Positions 19,769 to 29,224 of a DNA stretch of 64,000 nucleotides are shown one piece after another. Origin of the DNA: Halalkalibacillus sediminis (GTDB taxonomy: Bacteria > Bacillota > Bacilli > Bacillales > Alkalibacillaceae). The position numbers and the translations under genes are program-made. The DNA lies in the NCBI RefSeq assembly GCF_002844535.1, contig NZ_PJNH01000001.1, forward strand, positions 558,001-622,000, given 5' to 3'. Within the stretch, counting starts at the first letter, position 1. Every line of letters begins with the position of its first letter. The notes beneath the pieces are model-generated. The model made no database searches and had not been told where the DNA came from. It saw only the letters and a program-made list of their open reading frames with translations.

Positions 19769-20080
19769 ATGATGCAACAGTACGGAAATGAAGTGGATCC
19801 CTATCAGTTAGAACTTCTATTGTCACAACACAGTAAAATTAAAGAAGCTAAAGTCGTTAACATCCCGGATCCACAGTCAGGTGAAATCATTATAGCTTGG
19901 GTGATCAGAGAGTCCTCAGATTTATCAGAGGCTGAGGTGCTCCATTATTGCAGAGAAGAAGTCAGTTCTTCAGAAGTACCTCAAGCTGTTTATTTTACAG
20001 AAGAATTTCCTATGACTGCTAGTGGAAAAATACAAAAAGTCAAATTAAGAGACGATGCCATTAAACGATATAGTAAATAA
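19769..20080 (+). CDS. Free-standing C-terminal domain of an AMP-forming acyl-CoA ligase (YngI remnant)
   Basis: The 103 residues match only the AMP-binding C-terminal domain: DPYQLELLLSQHSKIKEAKVV, IPDPQSGEII and the A10 motif TASGKIQKVKLR with the adenylation lysine. The 400-plus residue N-terminal adenylation domain of YngI-type acetoacetyl/acyl-CoA synthetases is absent, although the gene holds the yngI position between yngJ and yngH. The 86 bp before it are GAAG-rich and carry no open remnant. A good AGGGAGG site precedes the ATG, so a short protein may be made. This is most likely an internal-deletion relic; a stand-alone helper domain is possible. Confidence 0.8.
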   Translation: MMQQYGNEVDPYQLELLLSQHSKIKEAKVVNIPDPQSGEIIIAWVIRESSDLSEAEVLHYCREEVSSSEVPQAVYFTEEFPMTASGKIQKVKLRDDAIKRYSK

Positions 20081-20093
20081 TGGGGGTAGAAGT

Positions 20094-21434
20094 ATGTTTC
20101 AAAAAGTATTAATCGCTAACCGCGGAGAAATAGCATCAAGAGTCATTCGTACATGTAAGCGCATGAATATAAAAAGTGTTGCTGTATACTCAGAGGCTGA
20201 TGCAGAGGCTCCTTTTGTAAGTGAAGCTGATGAAGCACACCTGATTGGACCAGCAAGAGTCAATGAAAGCTACTTACAAGTGGAAAAGATCATTAATGTA
20301 GCAAAAGAAACAGGTGCAGAAGCGATCCATCCTGGTTATGGATTGCTAAGTGAAAATGTAGACTTCGCACGTCGTTGTCGTGAGGAGAATATCGTCTTCA
20401 TTGGTCCAGATGCAGATGTTATCGAAAAAATGGGTAGTAAACTTGCGGCTAGAAAAAGTATGGAAGCTGCAGGTGTACCAATTATTCCAGGAACGAATGA
20501 ACCGCTTGAAACGCCTGAGGAAGGTATAAAATTAGCGAATGAAATGGGTTACCCTGTCATGCTTAAAGCTTCTGCTGGTGGTGGAGGTATTGGGATGCAA
20601 ATCGTTCATTCAGATGATGAATTGACGAAAGCGTTCGAAGGAAATTCTCGCCGAGCAGAGCAATTTTTTGGTGATGGCACGATGTTTATGGAAAAAGTGG
20701 TTGAAAATGCTCACCATATCGAGATTCAGGTGTTGGCTGATCATGATGGAAACACTTTACACTTATTCGAGCGCGAATGTTCCATCCAACGTCGTCACCA
20801 GAAAGTGGTTGAAGAAGCTTCTTCACCATTATTAACAGAACAAACCCGTTCTGAAATGGGTGATGCTGCTGTTCGCGCTGCCAAATCGATTAACTACAAA
20901 AATGCTGGAACGATTGAATTTCTAGCAGATGAAGACCAGAACTTCTATTTCTTAGAAATGAACACTCGTCTTCAAGTAGAACATCCAGTTACCGAAGAAA
21001 TCACAGGGGTGGACTTAGTTGAACAGCAGTTACGAATCGCAAATGGAGAAAGCTTATCTTTTAAACAAGAAGATTTGAAGATCGATGGACATGCGATTGA
21101 GGTTAGAATTTATTCTGAAGATCCAGAGACTTTCTTCCCTTCACCAGGCACCATTACTGCATTTGAAGCTCCAACAGGTGATCATGTGCGAAATGAAGTT
21201 GCCGTAAAAGCGAACTATCAAGTGACGCCTTATTATGATCCGATGATTGCTAAGCTGATCGTCAAAGGCAATAATAGAGATGAAGCAATTGGACATTTGA
21301 AAGAAGCATTATCTGCTTATAAGGTGGAAGGTATTAAAACGAATATCCCACTTTTACAAAAGATTGTAGAAAATCAAAGTTTCAAAGATGGTCAAACCAG
21401 AACATCATTTATTGATGAACACATTAAAAAATAA
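20094..21434 (+). CDS. Biotin carboxylase subunit of an acyl-CoA carboxylase
   Basis: The 446-residue ATP-grasp biotin carboxylase has an ANRGEIASR N-terminus, the glycine loop KASAGGGGIGMQ, HHIEIQVLAD, ECSIQRRHQK and the catalytic EMNTRLQVEHPVTE. It carboxylates the biotin on the next gene's product. In the YngH-type split arrangement it serves the methylcrotonoyl-CoA carboxylase step. The ATG at 20094 follows GGGGG; the frame is open further upstream inside the preceding gene. Confidence 0.95.
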   Translation: MFQKVLIANRGEIASRVIRTCKRMNIKSVAVYSEADAEAPFVSEADEAHLIGPARVNESYLQVEKIINVAKETGAEAIHPGYGLLSENVDFARRCREENIVFIGPDADVIEKMGSKLAARKSMEAAGVPIIPGTNEPLETPEEGIKLANEMGYPVMLKASAGGGGIGMQIVHSDDELTKAFEGNSRRAEQFFGDGTMFMEKVVENAHHIEIQVLADHDGNTLHLFERECSIQRRHQKVVEEASSPLLTEQTRSEMGDAAVRAAKSINYKNAGTIEFLADEDQNFYFLEMNTRLQVEHPVTEEITGVDLVEQQLRIANGESLSFKQEDLKIDGHAIEVRIYSEDPETFFPSPGTITAFEAPTGDHVRNEVAVKANYQVTPYYDPMIAKLIVKGNNRDEAIGHLKEALSAYKVEGIKTNIPLLQKIVENQSFKDGQTRTSFIDEHIKK

Positions 21435-21449
21435 CTGGAGGAATTTAAA

Positions 21450-21662
21450 ATGAGTGAAGTAATCGCAAATATGGCAGGAAACGTTTGGAAAGTAGTTGTT
21501 AAAGAAGGAGATAGCATCGATTCAGGGCAAGATGTAGTCATCCTTGAGTCCATGAAAATGGAAATCCCTATTGCTGCAGAAGCATCTGGTTCAATTAAAG
21601 AGTTGAAAGTTAACGAAGGTGATTTCGTTAACGAAGGTGATGTAATCGCAGTTATTGAATAA
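21450..21662 (+). CDS. Biotin carboxyl carrier protein, single-domain
   Basis: The 70-residue biotinyl domain has the biotin motif ESMKMEIP with Lys36 as the modified residue, and a mirror-image repeat (KVNEGDFVNEGD) typical of the flattened barrel. It lies 15 bp after the biotin carboxylase gene with GGAGG before the ATG. It carries the carboxyl group between the biotin carboxylase and the carboxyltransferase encoded three genes downstream. Confidence 0.95.
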   Translation: MSEVIANMAGNVWKVVVKEGDSIDSGQDVVILESMKMEIPIAAEASGSIKELKVNEGDFVNEGDVIAVIE

Positions 21663-21684
21663 GTCATAAAAGGAGCGTTTCGAC

Positions 21685-22584
21685 ATGGAGTTGCCTTTAG
21701 ATGTAACCATCAAAGAAGTAGGACCGAGAGACGGCTTACAAAACGAGTCGGATCAGATACCTACTGAAAATAAAATCGAATGGATCAATCAGCTTTCAAA
21801 GACAGGCCTACCCTATATCGAAATCACTTCATTCGTTCATCCGAAATGGATTCCACAGCTGAAGGATGCTGTGGAAGTTTCCAAACAGATTGAACGAAAT
21901 CCTGATGTGACCTATGCTGCATTGGTACCAAATATGAAAGGTCTCGAACGTGCAATTGAGGCAGACGTAGACGAAGTGTCAATTTTCATGTCTGCGAGCG
22001 AGACACACAATAAGAAGAATATTAATAAATCAATTGATGAAACGTACCCTGTCCTTCAAGAGGTGGTAGAAGCTGCAAGAAAAGAAGGAAAATCAGTGAG
22101 AGGCTATGTTTCCACTGTTTTCGGTTGCCCTTACGAGGGTGCGGTCGATGAAAATCAGGTCATTTCGGTTTGCCAAAATCTATTCGACATGGGCATCGAT
22201 GAACTATCTCTGGGAGATACGATTGGCGTTGCTAACCCGCTACAGGTTGATGCTTTCCTGAAAAAGCTGGAACGTTATTTCATGAAAGATCACATCGCCC
22301 TTCATTTCCATGACACTAGAGGTATGGCGTTAGCTAACACGGTGGCAGCTCTGCAGCTTGGCTACCATATTTTTGATGGATCTGCTGGTGGCCTTGGTGG
22401 TTGCCCTTATGCTAAAGGAGCTACCGGGAATGTCTCTACCGATGATTTGAATTACATGCTACAAGAAATGAACATAAAGACTGGAATTGATCAATCTGAA
22501 TTATTGAAAGCTACCTCATATATTCAGGATTATGTAGAAAATCAATTGCCAAGTAAACAGATGAATATTTTCAAAAAGCAATAA
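21685..22584 (+). CDS. Hydroxymethylglutaryl-CoA lyase (YngG type)
   Basis: HMG-CoA lyase splits 3-hydroxy-3-methylglutaryl-CoA into acetyl-CoA and acetoacetate, the last step of leucine breakdown. The 299-residue TIM-barrel protein has EVGPRDGLQNE at the N-terminus, LSLGDTIGVANP, the metal ligands in LHFHDTRGMA, and the loop GGLGGCPYAKGATGN with the conserved active-site cysteine. It is in the middle of the operon. Confidence 0.95.
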   Translation: MELPLDVTIKEVGPRDGLQNESDQIPTENKIEWINQLSKTGLPYIEITSFVHPKWIPQLKDAVEVSKQIERNPDVTYAALVPNMKGLERAIEADVDEVSIFMSASETHNKKNINKSIDETYPVLQEVVEAARKEGKSVRGYVSTVFGCPYEGAVDENQVISVCQNLFDMGIDELSLGDTIGVANPLQVDAFLKKLERYFMKDHIALHFHDTRGMALANTVAALQLGYHIFDGSAGGLGGCPYAKGATGNVSTDDLNYMLQEMNIKTGIDQSELLKATSYIQDYVENQLPSKQMNIFKKQ

Positions 22585-22599
22585 AGGTGTGGTTAATAC

Positions 22600-23379
22600 A
22601 TGTCGACAGTTACATTTGAATTATATAACGACGAAATCGGGATATTAACACTGAATCGACCGGAAGCCGCTAACTCTTTTTCAAAACAGTTGATGAAAGA
22701 TTTCAATGATCAACTGGATCAAATTGAAATGAATGACCAATTAAGAGCATTAGTCATCACAGCAGAAGGTGAGAAAGCTTTTTGCGCTGGTGCAGATCTT
22801 AAAGAACGTTCTGGCATGAGTGAAGAAGAAGTGGTGCAAACGGTCGGTCAGATCGGCCGATTGGTTACTAGAGTTGAAAGACTTTCCATCCCAACAATTG
22901 CTGCGATTAATGGTGCCGCGTTTGGGGGCGGCCTCGAACTTACCTTAGGTTGTGACATCCGAATCGCTAGTAAGAAAGCAAAAATGGGATTGACTGAAAC
23001 TTCCCTGGCTATAATTCCTGGGGCAGGTGGTACCCAACGCCTTGCGAGACTGATCGGACTCGCGAGTGCTAAATATTATATACTTACAGCACAACGTTTC
23101 GACAGTATTGAAGGGAAAGATATCGGCTTGATCCAAGAGGTAGTAGACCCTGCTGACTTGAAAGAACGTGCCATTTCTTTAGCTTCTGACATTGCTTCGA
23201 ACGGTCCTGTTGGGGTTCAAATGGCTAAAAAAGCGATTGATCAAGGCTTTGATCATGACATCGATACCGGATTGTCGATTGAAAGAAAATGCTATTTGAA
23301 CACGATACCGACGAAAGATCGACTAGAAGCTCTTGAAGCATTCAAAGAAAAGAGAAAACCAAGATTTGAAGGGAAATAA
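22600..23379 (+). CDS. Enoyl-CoA hydratase (probable methylglutaconyl-CoA hydratase, YngF type)
   Basis: This 259-residue crotonase-fold protein has the CoA/oxyanion loop AFCAGADLKER, the second oxyanion segment AAINGAAFGGGLELTLGCDIRIA and the catalytic-glutamate region LTETSLAIIPGAGGTQRL. The family length is exact. Between HMG-CoA lyase and the carboxyltransferase, hydration of 3-methylglutaconyl-CoA is the most probable reaction (inference from context). Confidence 0.92.
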   Translation: MSTVTFELYNDEIGILTLNRPEAANSFSKQLMKDFNDQLDQIEMNDQLRALVITAEGEKAFCAGADLKERSGMSEEEVVQTVGQIGRLVTRVERLSIPTIAAINGAAFGGGLELTLGCDIRIASKKAKMGLTETSLAIIPGAGGTQRLARLIGLASAKYYILTAQRFDSIEGKDIGLIQEVVDPADLKERAISLASDIASNGPVGVQMAKKAIDQGFDHDIDTGLSIERKCYLNTIPTKDRLEALEAFKEKRKPRFEGK

Positions 23380-23397
23380 ATGAAAGGGTGAGACACT

Positions 23398-24927
23398 TTG
23401 TCTATGGAAATCAATCATGAAGAATTGCGTGCTCAAATAGAAAAGGGTGGCGCGGATAAATATCACGAAAAGAATGCAGAAAAAGGTAAAATGTTCGTAC
23501 GTGATCGCTTGAAATTATTATTGGACGACGATTTAGATGTCGAAGATGCGTTTTTCGCTAATGCGATGGATGGATCGTTACCGGCAGATGGTGTTGTAAC
23601 GGGAATAGGAAAATTGAATGGCCAAAGCGTATGTGTCATGGCCAACGATTCTACTGTAAAAGCTGGTTCTTGGGGAAAAAGAACGGTTGAGAAAATTATC
23701 CGCATTCAAGAAACCGCGTTAAAATTAGAGATTCCTATGTTGTACCTTGTAGACTCAGCAGGTGCACGTATAACGGACCAAATCGACATGTTCCCGAACC
23801 GTCGTGGAGCAGGAAAAATCTTTCATAACCAAGTGAAGATGTCCGGTCGAGTGCCACAGGTTTGTTTATTATTCGGACCTTCAGCTGCAGGCGGAGCATA
23901 CATACCCGCTTTCTGTGACATTGTCGTTATGGTCGACGGAAACGCTTCAATGTATCTAGGATCACCGCGTATGGCTGAAAAGGTTATTGGTGAAAAAGTT
24001 ACTTTAGAAGAAATGGGCGGAGCTCGCATGCACTGTTCAGTTTCTGGTTGCGGTGATGTCCTTGCTAAGGACGAAAAAGAGGCTATTGCCTATGTACAAA
24101 AATATATGACTTACTTCCCGGAGAATTTCAGAAGCAAACCACCGGTCGAAAAAGCTTTAGATACAGCTTCTTTCGAGAAATCAATTGAAGAACTGATTCC
24201 TGAAAATCAGAACGCTCCGTTCGATATGTATGAGTTAATCAATCGTTTGATTGACGAAGATTCTTTCTGTGAAATCAAGCGTGAGTTCGCTAAAGAACTG
24301 ATTACAGGACTGGCTCGCATCAACGGACAAGTAGTTGGTCTTATTGCTAACCAACCTAGAATGAAAGGCGGCGTATTATTCCATGATTCTGCGGATAAAG
24401 CTGCTAAATTCATTCAATTATGTGACGCGTACAACATCCCACTTATTTTCCTAGCGGATATTCCTGGTTTCATGATTGGAACAAGAGTAGAACGTGCTGG
24501 TATCATCCGTCACGGTGCGAAGATGATCTCAGCTATGAGTGAAGCAACCGTACCGAAAATTTCAGTGGTTGTTAGAAAAGCATATGGTGCTGGTTTATAC
24601 GCGATGGCAGGTCCAGCTTTCGACCCTGATGTAACGATCGCTTTACCTACAGCGCAAATTGCCGTTATGGGACCAGAAGCTGCAGTAAATGCTGTTTATG
24701 CGAACAAAATTGCTGAACTTCCAGAAGAAGAACGTCCAGCATTCATTAAGGAGAAACAAGAGGAATATAAAGAAAACATCGATATTTATCGATTAGCATC
24801 TGAAATGGTAATCGATGATATTGTGGAACCGAATGATTTGCGATCAGCATTAACGAAGAGACTAGATGCTTACAAATCTAAAAATGTACAATTCACTGAA
24901 CGTAAACACGGTGTTTACCCAGTATAA
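23398..24927 (+). CDS. Acyl-CoA carboxylase carboxyltransferase subunit (YngE type)
   Basis: The 509-residue carboxyltransferase, fused alpha-beta type, moves CO2 from carboxybiotin to methylcrotonoyl-CoA or a related acyl-CoA. Two crotonase-like halves are seen: FGPSAAGGAYIPAFCD in the first and LADIPGFMIGTRVERAGIIRHGAKM plus VVVRKAYGAGLYAM in the second. The TTG start at 23398 fits the AAAGGGTG site; ATG 23404 is an alternative. This is the last gene of the operon before a strong terminator. Confidence 0.94.
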   Translation: MSMEINHEELRAQIEKGGADKYHEKNAEKGKMFVRDRLKLLLDDDLDVEDAFFANAMDGSLPADGVVTGIGKLNGQSVCVMANDSTVKAGSWGKRTVEKIIRIQETALKLEIPMLYLVDSAGARITDQIDMFPNRRGAGKIFHNQVKMSGRVPQVCLLFGPSAAGGAYIPAFCDIVVMVDGNASMYLGSPRMAEKVIGEKVTLEEMGGARMHCSVSGCGDVLAKDEKEAIAYVQKYMTYFPENFRSKPPVEKALDTASFEKSIEELIPENQNAPFDMYELINRLIDEDSFCEIKREFAKELITGLARINGQVVGLIANQPRMKGGVLFHDSADKAAKFIQLCDAYNIPLIFLADIPGFMIGTRVERAGIIRHGAKMISAMSEATVPKISVVVRKAYGAGLYAMAGPAFDPDVTIALPTAQIAVMGPEAAVNAVYANKIAELPEEERPAFIKEKQEEYKENIDIYRLASEMVIDDIVEPNDLRSALTKRLDAYKSKNVQFTERKHGVYPV

Positions 24928-24936
24928 TTCACTGAC

Positions 24937-24974
24937 CTCGCTTAGATGACACTTCATTTAAGCGAGCTTTTTTT
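24937..24974 (+). terminator. Terminator of the acyl-CoA degradation operon
   Basis: CTCGCTTA pairs with TAAGCGAG across a 14-nt loop and is followed by CTTTTTTT. Confidence 0.92.
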
Positions 24975-24996
24975 ATCTATCGGAGGTGTTGAAGAG

Positions 24997-26646
24997 ATGA
25001 ATGATGATGCAATTGTAATTGGAGCAGGACTTGCTGGATTGGTCGCCACTGCAGAAATCGCTGATAGAGGTAAAAATGTATTACTAGTCGATCAAGAACC
25101 TGAGGCTTCTCTTGGAGGGCAGGCTTGGTGGTCTTTTGGTGGCCTTTTTTTGATTGATTCACCTGAACAAAGAAGGATGAAAATTAAAGATTCCTTTGAG
25201 CTTGCTAAACAAGATTGGTATGGGTCAGCTCAATTCGATCGTTTAGAAGATGAAGACTATTGGGCAAAACAGTGGGCGGATGCTTACCTTAAGTTTGCTG
25301 CAGGAGAAAAGCGTAAGTGGCTTTACGATAAGGGTGTCCGATTCTTTCCAGTCGTAGGTTGGGCAGAAAGAGGTGGCTATTTAGCAGAAGGTCATGGGAA
25401 TTCTGTTCCTAGATTCCATATCGTGTGGGGAACAGGGCCAGGAATTGTAGCTCCTTTCGAAAAAAGAGTAAAGGATCACATCATCAATGATCGAGTGACA
25501 TATTTGCCTAGACACCAGGTAGATGCGTTAATAGTCAATAATGACAGGGTTTCAGGCATAAAAGGGTCTGTATTAGAAGATAGTCAGGTGGAAAGAGGAG
25601 AGAAAAGCTCTAGAACAGTTGTTGGTGAGTTTGAATACACTGCCGATCATGTGGTCGTTTCCAGTGGGGGAATCGGAGCTAATTTTGATGTCATCAGAAA
25701 TAACTGGCCTTCGAGGTTAGGTGAAGCTCCCGAAAACATGATTTCAGGTGTTCCCGATCACGTTGATGGGCGGATGCTTTCGATTGCTGAAAGTTCTGGG
25801 GCAAATATCGTCAATCGAGATCGCATGTGGCACTATACTGAGGGAATCAAAAATTACGATCCTGTTTGGACGAACCACGGCATTCGTATTCTACCTGGAC
25901 CTTCTTCCATATGGTTGGACGCTGAAGGCAATCGCTTTCCAGTTCCTTATCTTCCAGGGTTTGATACGTTAGGTACATTAGAAGCCATTTCTAAGACGGG
26001 ATACGATTATTCCTGGTTCATTCTCAGTCAGGAAATCATAGAAAAGGAGTTCGCTTTATCAGGTTCTGAACAAAATCCTGATTTGACGGGTAAAAGTATA
26101 AGAAAGCTATTAGAACGTTTGAAAAAGGGAGCACCAGGACCTGTACAAGCCTTCATGGATAAAGGGGAAGACTTTATTGTATCTAAAGATTTAAGTGAGC
26201 TCGTAGAGAAGATGAATGAGCTTACTGGGAAGGATCTTTTAAACTATGAACATATTAAAAGACAACTAGAGGCTAGAGACCGTGAAATAGATAATAAGTT
26301 TACAAAAGATTTGCAAATAACCGCTATTAGAGGCTCTAGAAATTACTTAGGTGATAAACTGATTCGTACAGCAAAACCTCATAAAATCTTAGACCCTGCG
26401 AAAGGCCCGCTGATTGCAGTAAAATTGAACATTATCAGTCGTAAAACACTAGGAGGCTTGCAAACTAATTTATCAGGGCAAGTAATCAACCAAAATGGAC
26501 AAGTTTTGCAAGGTTTGTATGCAGCAGGTGAAGCAGCAGGATTTGGTGGCGGAGGTTTACATGGTTACCGTGCACTTGAAGGAACTTTTTTAGGAGGATG
26601 TTTGTTTACGGGAAAAGTCGTTGGAGAATCGATAGGGAACAATTAG
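24997..26646 (+). CDS. FAD-binding dehydrogenase (3-ketosteroid dehydrogenase/fumarate reductase-like)
   Basis: This 549-residue flavoprotein has an N-terminal dinucleotide-binding GAGLAGL motif with acidic end VDQEP, followed by GGQAWWSFGGLF, and a C-terminal FAD segment GLYAAGEAAGFGGGGLHGYRALEGTFLGG. It matches the FAD_binding_2 proteins annotated as KstD-like or tricarballylate-type dehydrogenases; the substrate cannot be read from sequence. ATG 24997 after CGGAGG is preferred; the longer frame to 24946 runs through the preceding terminator. Confidence 0.88.
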   Translation: MNDDAIVIGAGLAGLVATAEIADRGKNVLLVDQEPEASLGGQAWWSFGGLFLIDSPEQRRMKIKDSFELAKQDWYGSAQFDRLEDEDYWAKQWADAYLKFAAGEKRKWLYDKGVRFFPVVGWAERGGYLAEGHGNSVPRFHIVWGTGPGIVAPFEKRVKDHIINDRVTYLPRHQVDALIVNNDRVSGIKGSVLEDSQVERGEKSSRTVVGEFEYTADHVVVSSGGIGANFDVIRNNWPSRLGEAPENMISGVPDHVDGRMLSIAESSGANIVNRDRMWHYTEGIKNYDPVWTNHGIRILPGPSSIWLDAEGNRFPVPYLPGFDTLGTLEAISKTGYDYSWFILSQEIIEKEFALSGSEQNPDLTGKSIRKLLERLKKGAPGPVQAFMDKGEDFIVSKDLSELVEKMNELTGKDLLNYEHIKRQLEARDREIDNKFTKDLQITAIRGSRNYLGDKLIRTAKPHKILDPAKGPLIAVKLNIISRKTLGGLQTNLSGQVINQNGQVLQGLYAAGEAAGFGGGGLHGYRALEGTFLGGCLFTGKVVGESIGNN

Positions 26647-26788
26647 ATAACCATAAATATAATATGTAAACTTATAGATCAGGCATTAAAAATTATGGCT
26701 TGGTGAAATAGATACTTCCCTAAAAAGGAAACATTTTCTTTCTAAATTCGTATTAAAGGTACAATGACAAATCGGGAGGAGATCAACA

Positions 26789-27049
26789 GTGAAAAAGTAT
26801 ATTCTTTTTGCCATTATTTTTATATTATTATTTTCAATAACGCAAGTATTGTCTGGAGTGCTTCTTACATTCTTATATACTCCGGATCTTAAAGAGGTTT
26901 GGAATATGAGTGATAACTCTCCTCGTGAGACTGTTATTACCAGTAGTTCTACTTCATTTATGCTAACTTTATTTATTGCCTTTTTGTCTGCTACTATTTC
27001 GTATTTTATCACGAATAAAATCACAAACTTCAAGAACAATGTTAAATAA
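26789..27049 (+). CDS. Small two-helix membrane protein
   Basis: The 86-residue protein has hydrophobic segments at about 4-30 and 56-78 separated by an outward-looking loop (TPDLKEVWNMSDNSPRE). GTG start after GGGAGGAG. No family recognised. It is isolated between the FAD dehydrogenase and a convergent acyl-CoA synthetase gene. Confidence 0.65.
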   Translation: MKKYILFAIIFILLFSITQVLSGVLLTFLYTPDLKEVWNMSDNSPRETVITSSSTSFMLTLFIAFLSATISYFITNKITNFKNNVK

Positions 27050-27094
27050 GATCTAATACTCAAGGGATTTCTTGTTGGATTTATTTGGATTTTA

Positions 27095-27138
27095 CAATTA
27101 AAAATGGGCATTGAAATGTTTTGCATTTCAATGCCCAT
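27095..27138 (-). terminator. Terminator of the acyl-CoA synthetase gene
   Basis: A perfect 15-bp stem (ATGGGCATTGAAATG at 27104-27118 and its complement at 27124-27138) is followed on the minus strand by TTTTTAATTG. Confidence 0.92.
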
Positions 27139-27167
27139 GGACTGATAACTTATCCTTATTGTTACCT

Positions 27168-29105
27168 TTATTTCTTCCCGAGTTTACGAATGTCTTCAAC
27201 GACTTCCGGATTCTCTAAAGCAGATAAGTCTCCAGCATCCTTATTCAGATAAGCCGCTTTTATTGCTCTACGCATTACTTTAGCATTCCGGGTCTTTGGT
27301 AAGTCATCAACAATGAACACAGTACGTGGAGCGATCGCCTTACCAAGACGTTCAATAGCATGATTAATTAAATCCTCTTTGAATTTCTCTTCGTCAGATG
27401 GTTGATTTTTTACAACTACAAAGGCGATCGGATTCTCACCTTTAACTTCATGTGGAACTCCGATCACACCAGCTTCAATTACTTGATCGAACTCGACAAA
27501 GATTGATTCAAGCTCAGCAGGACCAAGACGTTTACCTGCAACGTTCAACGTGTCATCAGAACGGCCAGTGATTGTATAGAATCCTTCATCATCATGAACG
27601 ACCCAGTCACCATGGACCCATGTATCTTTATAACGGTTCCAGTAAGTATTTTCGTAACGCTCATTTTCTTTATAGAAACCGTTCGTCATGCCTACCCAAG
27701 GTTGCTTAAGCACGAGTTCTCCAACTTCGTTTTTAACAGGTTGTCCTTCGTCGTCAAAGACGTCTACATCCATACCAGGAAGTGCTGCATTAAAAGCAAC
27801 CGGAGCTATTGGTTTAACTAATACGTTACCAAAGATCCCACCAGATATTTCAGTTCCACCAGAGTAGTTAAAGATAGGAATCTCTTTATTACAGATTTTA
27901 TCGAATAACCATAACCATGGTTCTTCATTCCAAGGTTCACCAGTGGAACCTATCATTTTTAATGAAGATAAATCATTTTGAGTAAAATATGATTCATCCA
28001 AATTCATGATGGACCGTATCAATGTAGGGGAAATCCCAAGGTGAGTCACTTTATGTTGTTCTACCATTTCCCAAATTCGACTTGGGGTAGGGTAATCAGG
28101 GGTTCCTTCGAACATTACGATGGAAGCACCATTCAACAATCCTCCGTAAACAAGAAATGGTCCCATCATCCAACCCATATCTGTGTACCAAAATAGCGTA
28201 TCTTTTTTACAGACATCCATACAAATACCTGCATCGTATGCTGACTTGATTGGGAAGCCATTATGCGTGTGTAAGGCACCTTTAGGCTTTCCAGTAGTCC
28301 CAGAGGTATAAATGATCATATAAGGGTCATTTCCGTTCGTCTTTTCAGTTTCAAAAGAAGTGTCGTCACTCTTTACCTCGTTCCAGGAAACGTCACGATC
28401 TTGCCACTGAACTTTTTCTTTTGTACGTTCTACGACGACTACATGATCAATTGAAGAAGACGATTCCGCAGCAAGATCAGCTTCGTCTTTCAAATTCACC
28501 GTTTTACCTCTTCTGAAAAAGCCATCAGAAGTTATCAGAAAGCGAGCTTCAGCTGCCTGGATACGTTTTGCTACAGCTTCTGATTTATAGCCTGAGAAAG
28601 CCGGAGAGAAAATAGCACCAAGCTTTGAAATAGCAAGCATCGCTATGGTCGTTTCGGGAATCATGGCCATGTAAATAGTAGCAACATCATTCTTCTTCAT
28701 GCCTAGATCACGAAAACCGTTCGCAACACGATTCACTTCTTCTTGTAATTCTTTAAAGGTATAAGTGATTACTTCACCATCATCACTTTCCCAAATTAAA
28801 GCGTTTTCATTTTTCATGGAAGAATCTTCAGCCCATTTATCTAGTGCGTTGTGAGCAACATTCATCTTGCCGTCCACAAACCATTCAGGGTACATGATCC
28901 CTTTATCTAGATTCTGTACTTCTTTATAGTCTTCATACCATTCAATCCCAAGTGCATTCACTGCATGTTCCCAAAAAGCCGAGGTATCTTGGACTGTATA
29001 TTCCAAATACTTATCATACTCATCAAATCCAGCTTCCTGCATCATTTGATATAAACGCGTATTCTCTTTATAAGATTGAGTTGGATTCCAAACTGCTTTT
29101 GACAC
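27168..29105 (-). CDS. AMP-forming acyl-CoA synthetase, acetyl-CoA synthetase family
   Basis: The 645-residue ANL-family ligase has the P-loop IYTSGTTGKPKGALHTH, the adenylate motif YSGGTEISGG, the hinge TGRSDDTLNVAGKRLGPAELE and the C-terminal catalytic lysine segment LPKTRNAKVMRR. An N-terminal ACS-type cap (WEHAVNALGIEWYEDY) is present. It activates a short carboxylic acid with ATP and CoA; the exact acid, whether acetate, propionate or acetoacetate, is uncertain. It could make up for the loss of the ligase inside the neighbouring operon (inference). Confidence 0.88.
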   Translation of the reverse strand: MSKAVWNPTQSYKENTRLYQMMQEAGFDEYDKYLEYTVQDTSAFWEHAVNALGIEWYEDYKEVQNLDKGIMYPEWFVDGKMNVAHNALDKWAEDSSMKNENALIWESDDGEVITYTFKELQEEVNRVANGFRDLGMKKNDVATIYMAMIPETTIAMLAISKLGAIFSPAFSGYKSEAVAKRIQAAEARFLITSDGFFRRGKTVNLKDEADLAAESSSSIDHVVVVERTKEKVQWQDRDVSWNEVKSDDTSFETEKTNGNDPYMIIYTSGTTGKPKGALHTHNGFPIKSAYDAGICMDVCKKDTLFWYTDMGWMMGPFLVYGGLLNGASIVMFEGTPDYPTPSRIWEMVEQHKVTHLGISPTLIRSIMNLDESYFTQNDLSSLKMIGSTGEPWNEEPWLWLFDKICNKEIPIFNYSGGTEISGGIFGNVLVKPIAPVAFNAALPGMDVDVFDDEGQPVKNEVGELVLKQPWVGMTNGFYKENERYENTYWNRYKDTWVHGDWVVHDDEGFYTITGRSDDTLNVAGKRLGPAELESIFVEFDQVIEAGVIGVPHEVKGENPIAFVVVKNQPSDEEKFKEDLINHAIERLGKAIAPRTVFIVDDLPKTRNAKVMRRAIKAAYLNKDAGDLSALENPEVVEDIRKLGKK

Positions 29106-29193
29106 AAAATCACTCCTAGTTCGATTGATTCTACGAATTTTCTGAATTATTCCGTGTCTATTATATCGTACTTAGTGGGCCTTGAGAAGGATA

Positions 29194-29224
29194 AGAAAAA
29201 GAGTCTGCAATAATTACAGACTCT
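29194..29224 (-). terminator. Terminator of the nitric oxide synthase gene
   Basis: AGAGTCTG (29200-29207) pairs with CAGACTCT (29217-29224); on the minus strand the stem is followed by TTTTTC. It overlaps the stop codon of nos. Confidence 0.85.
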
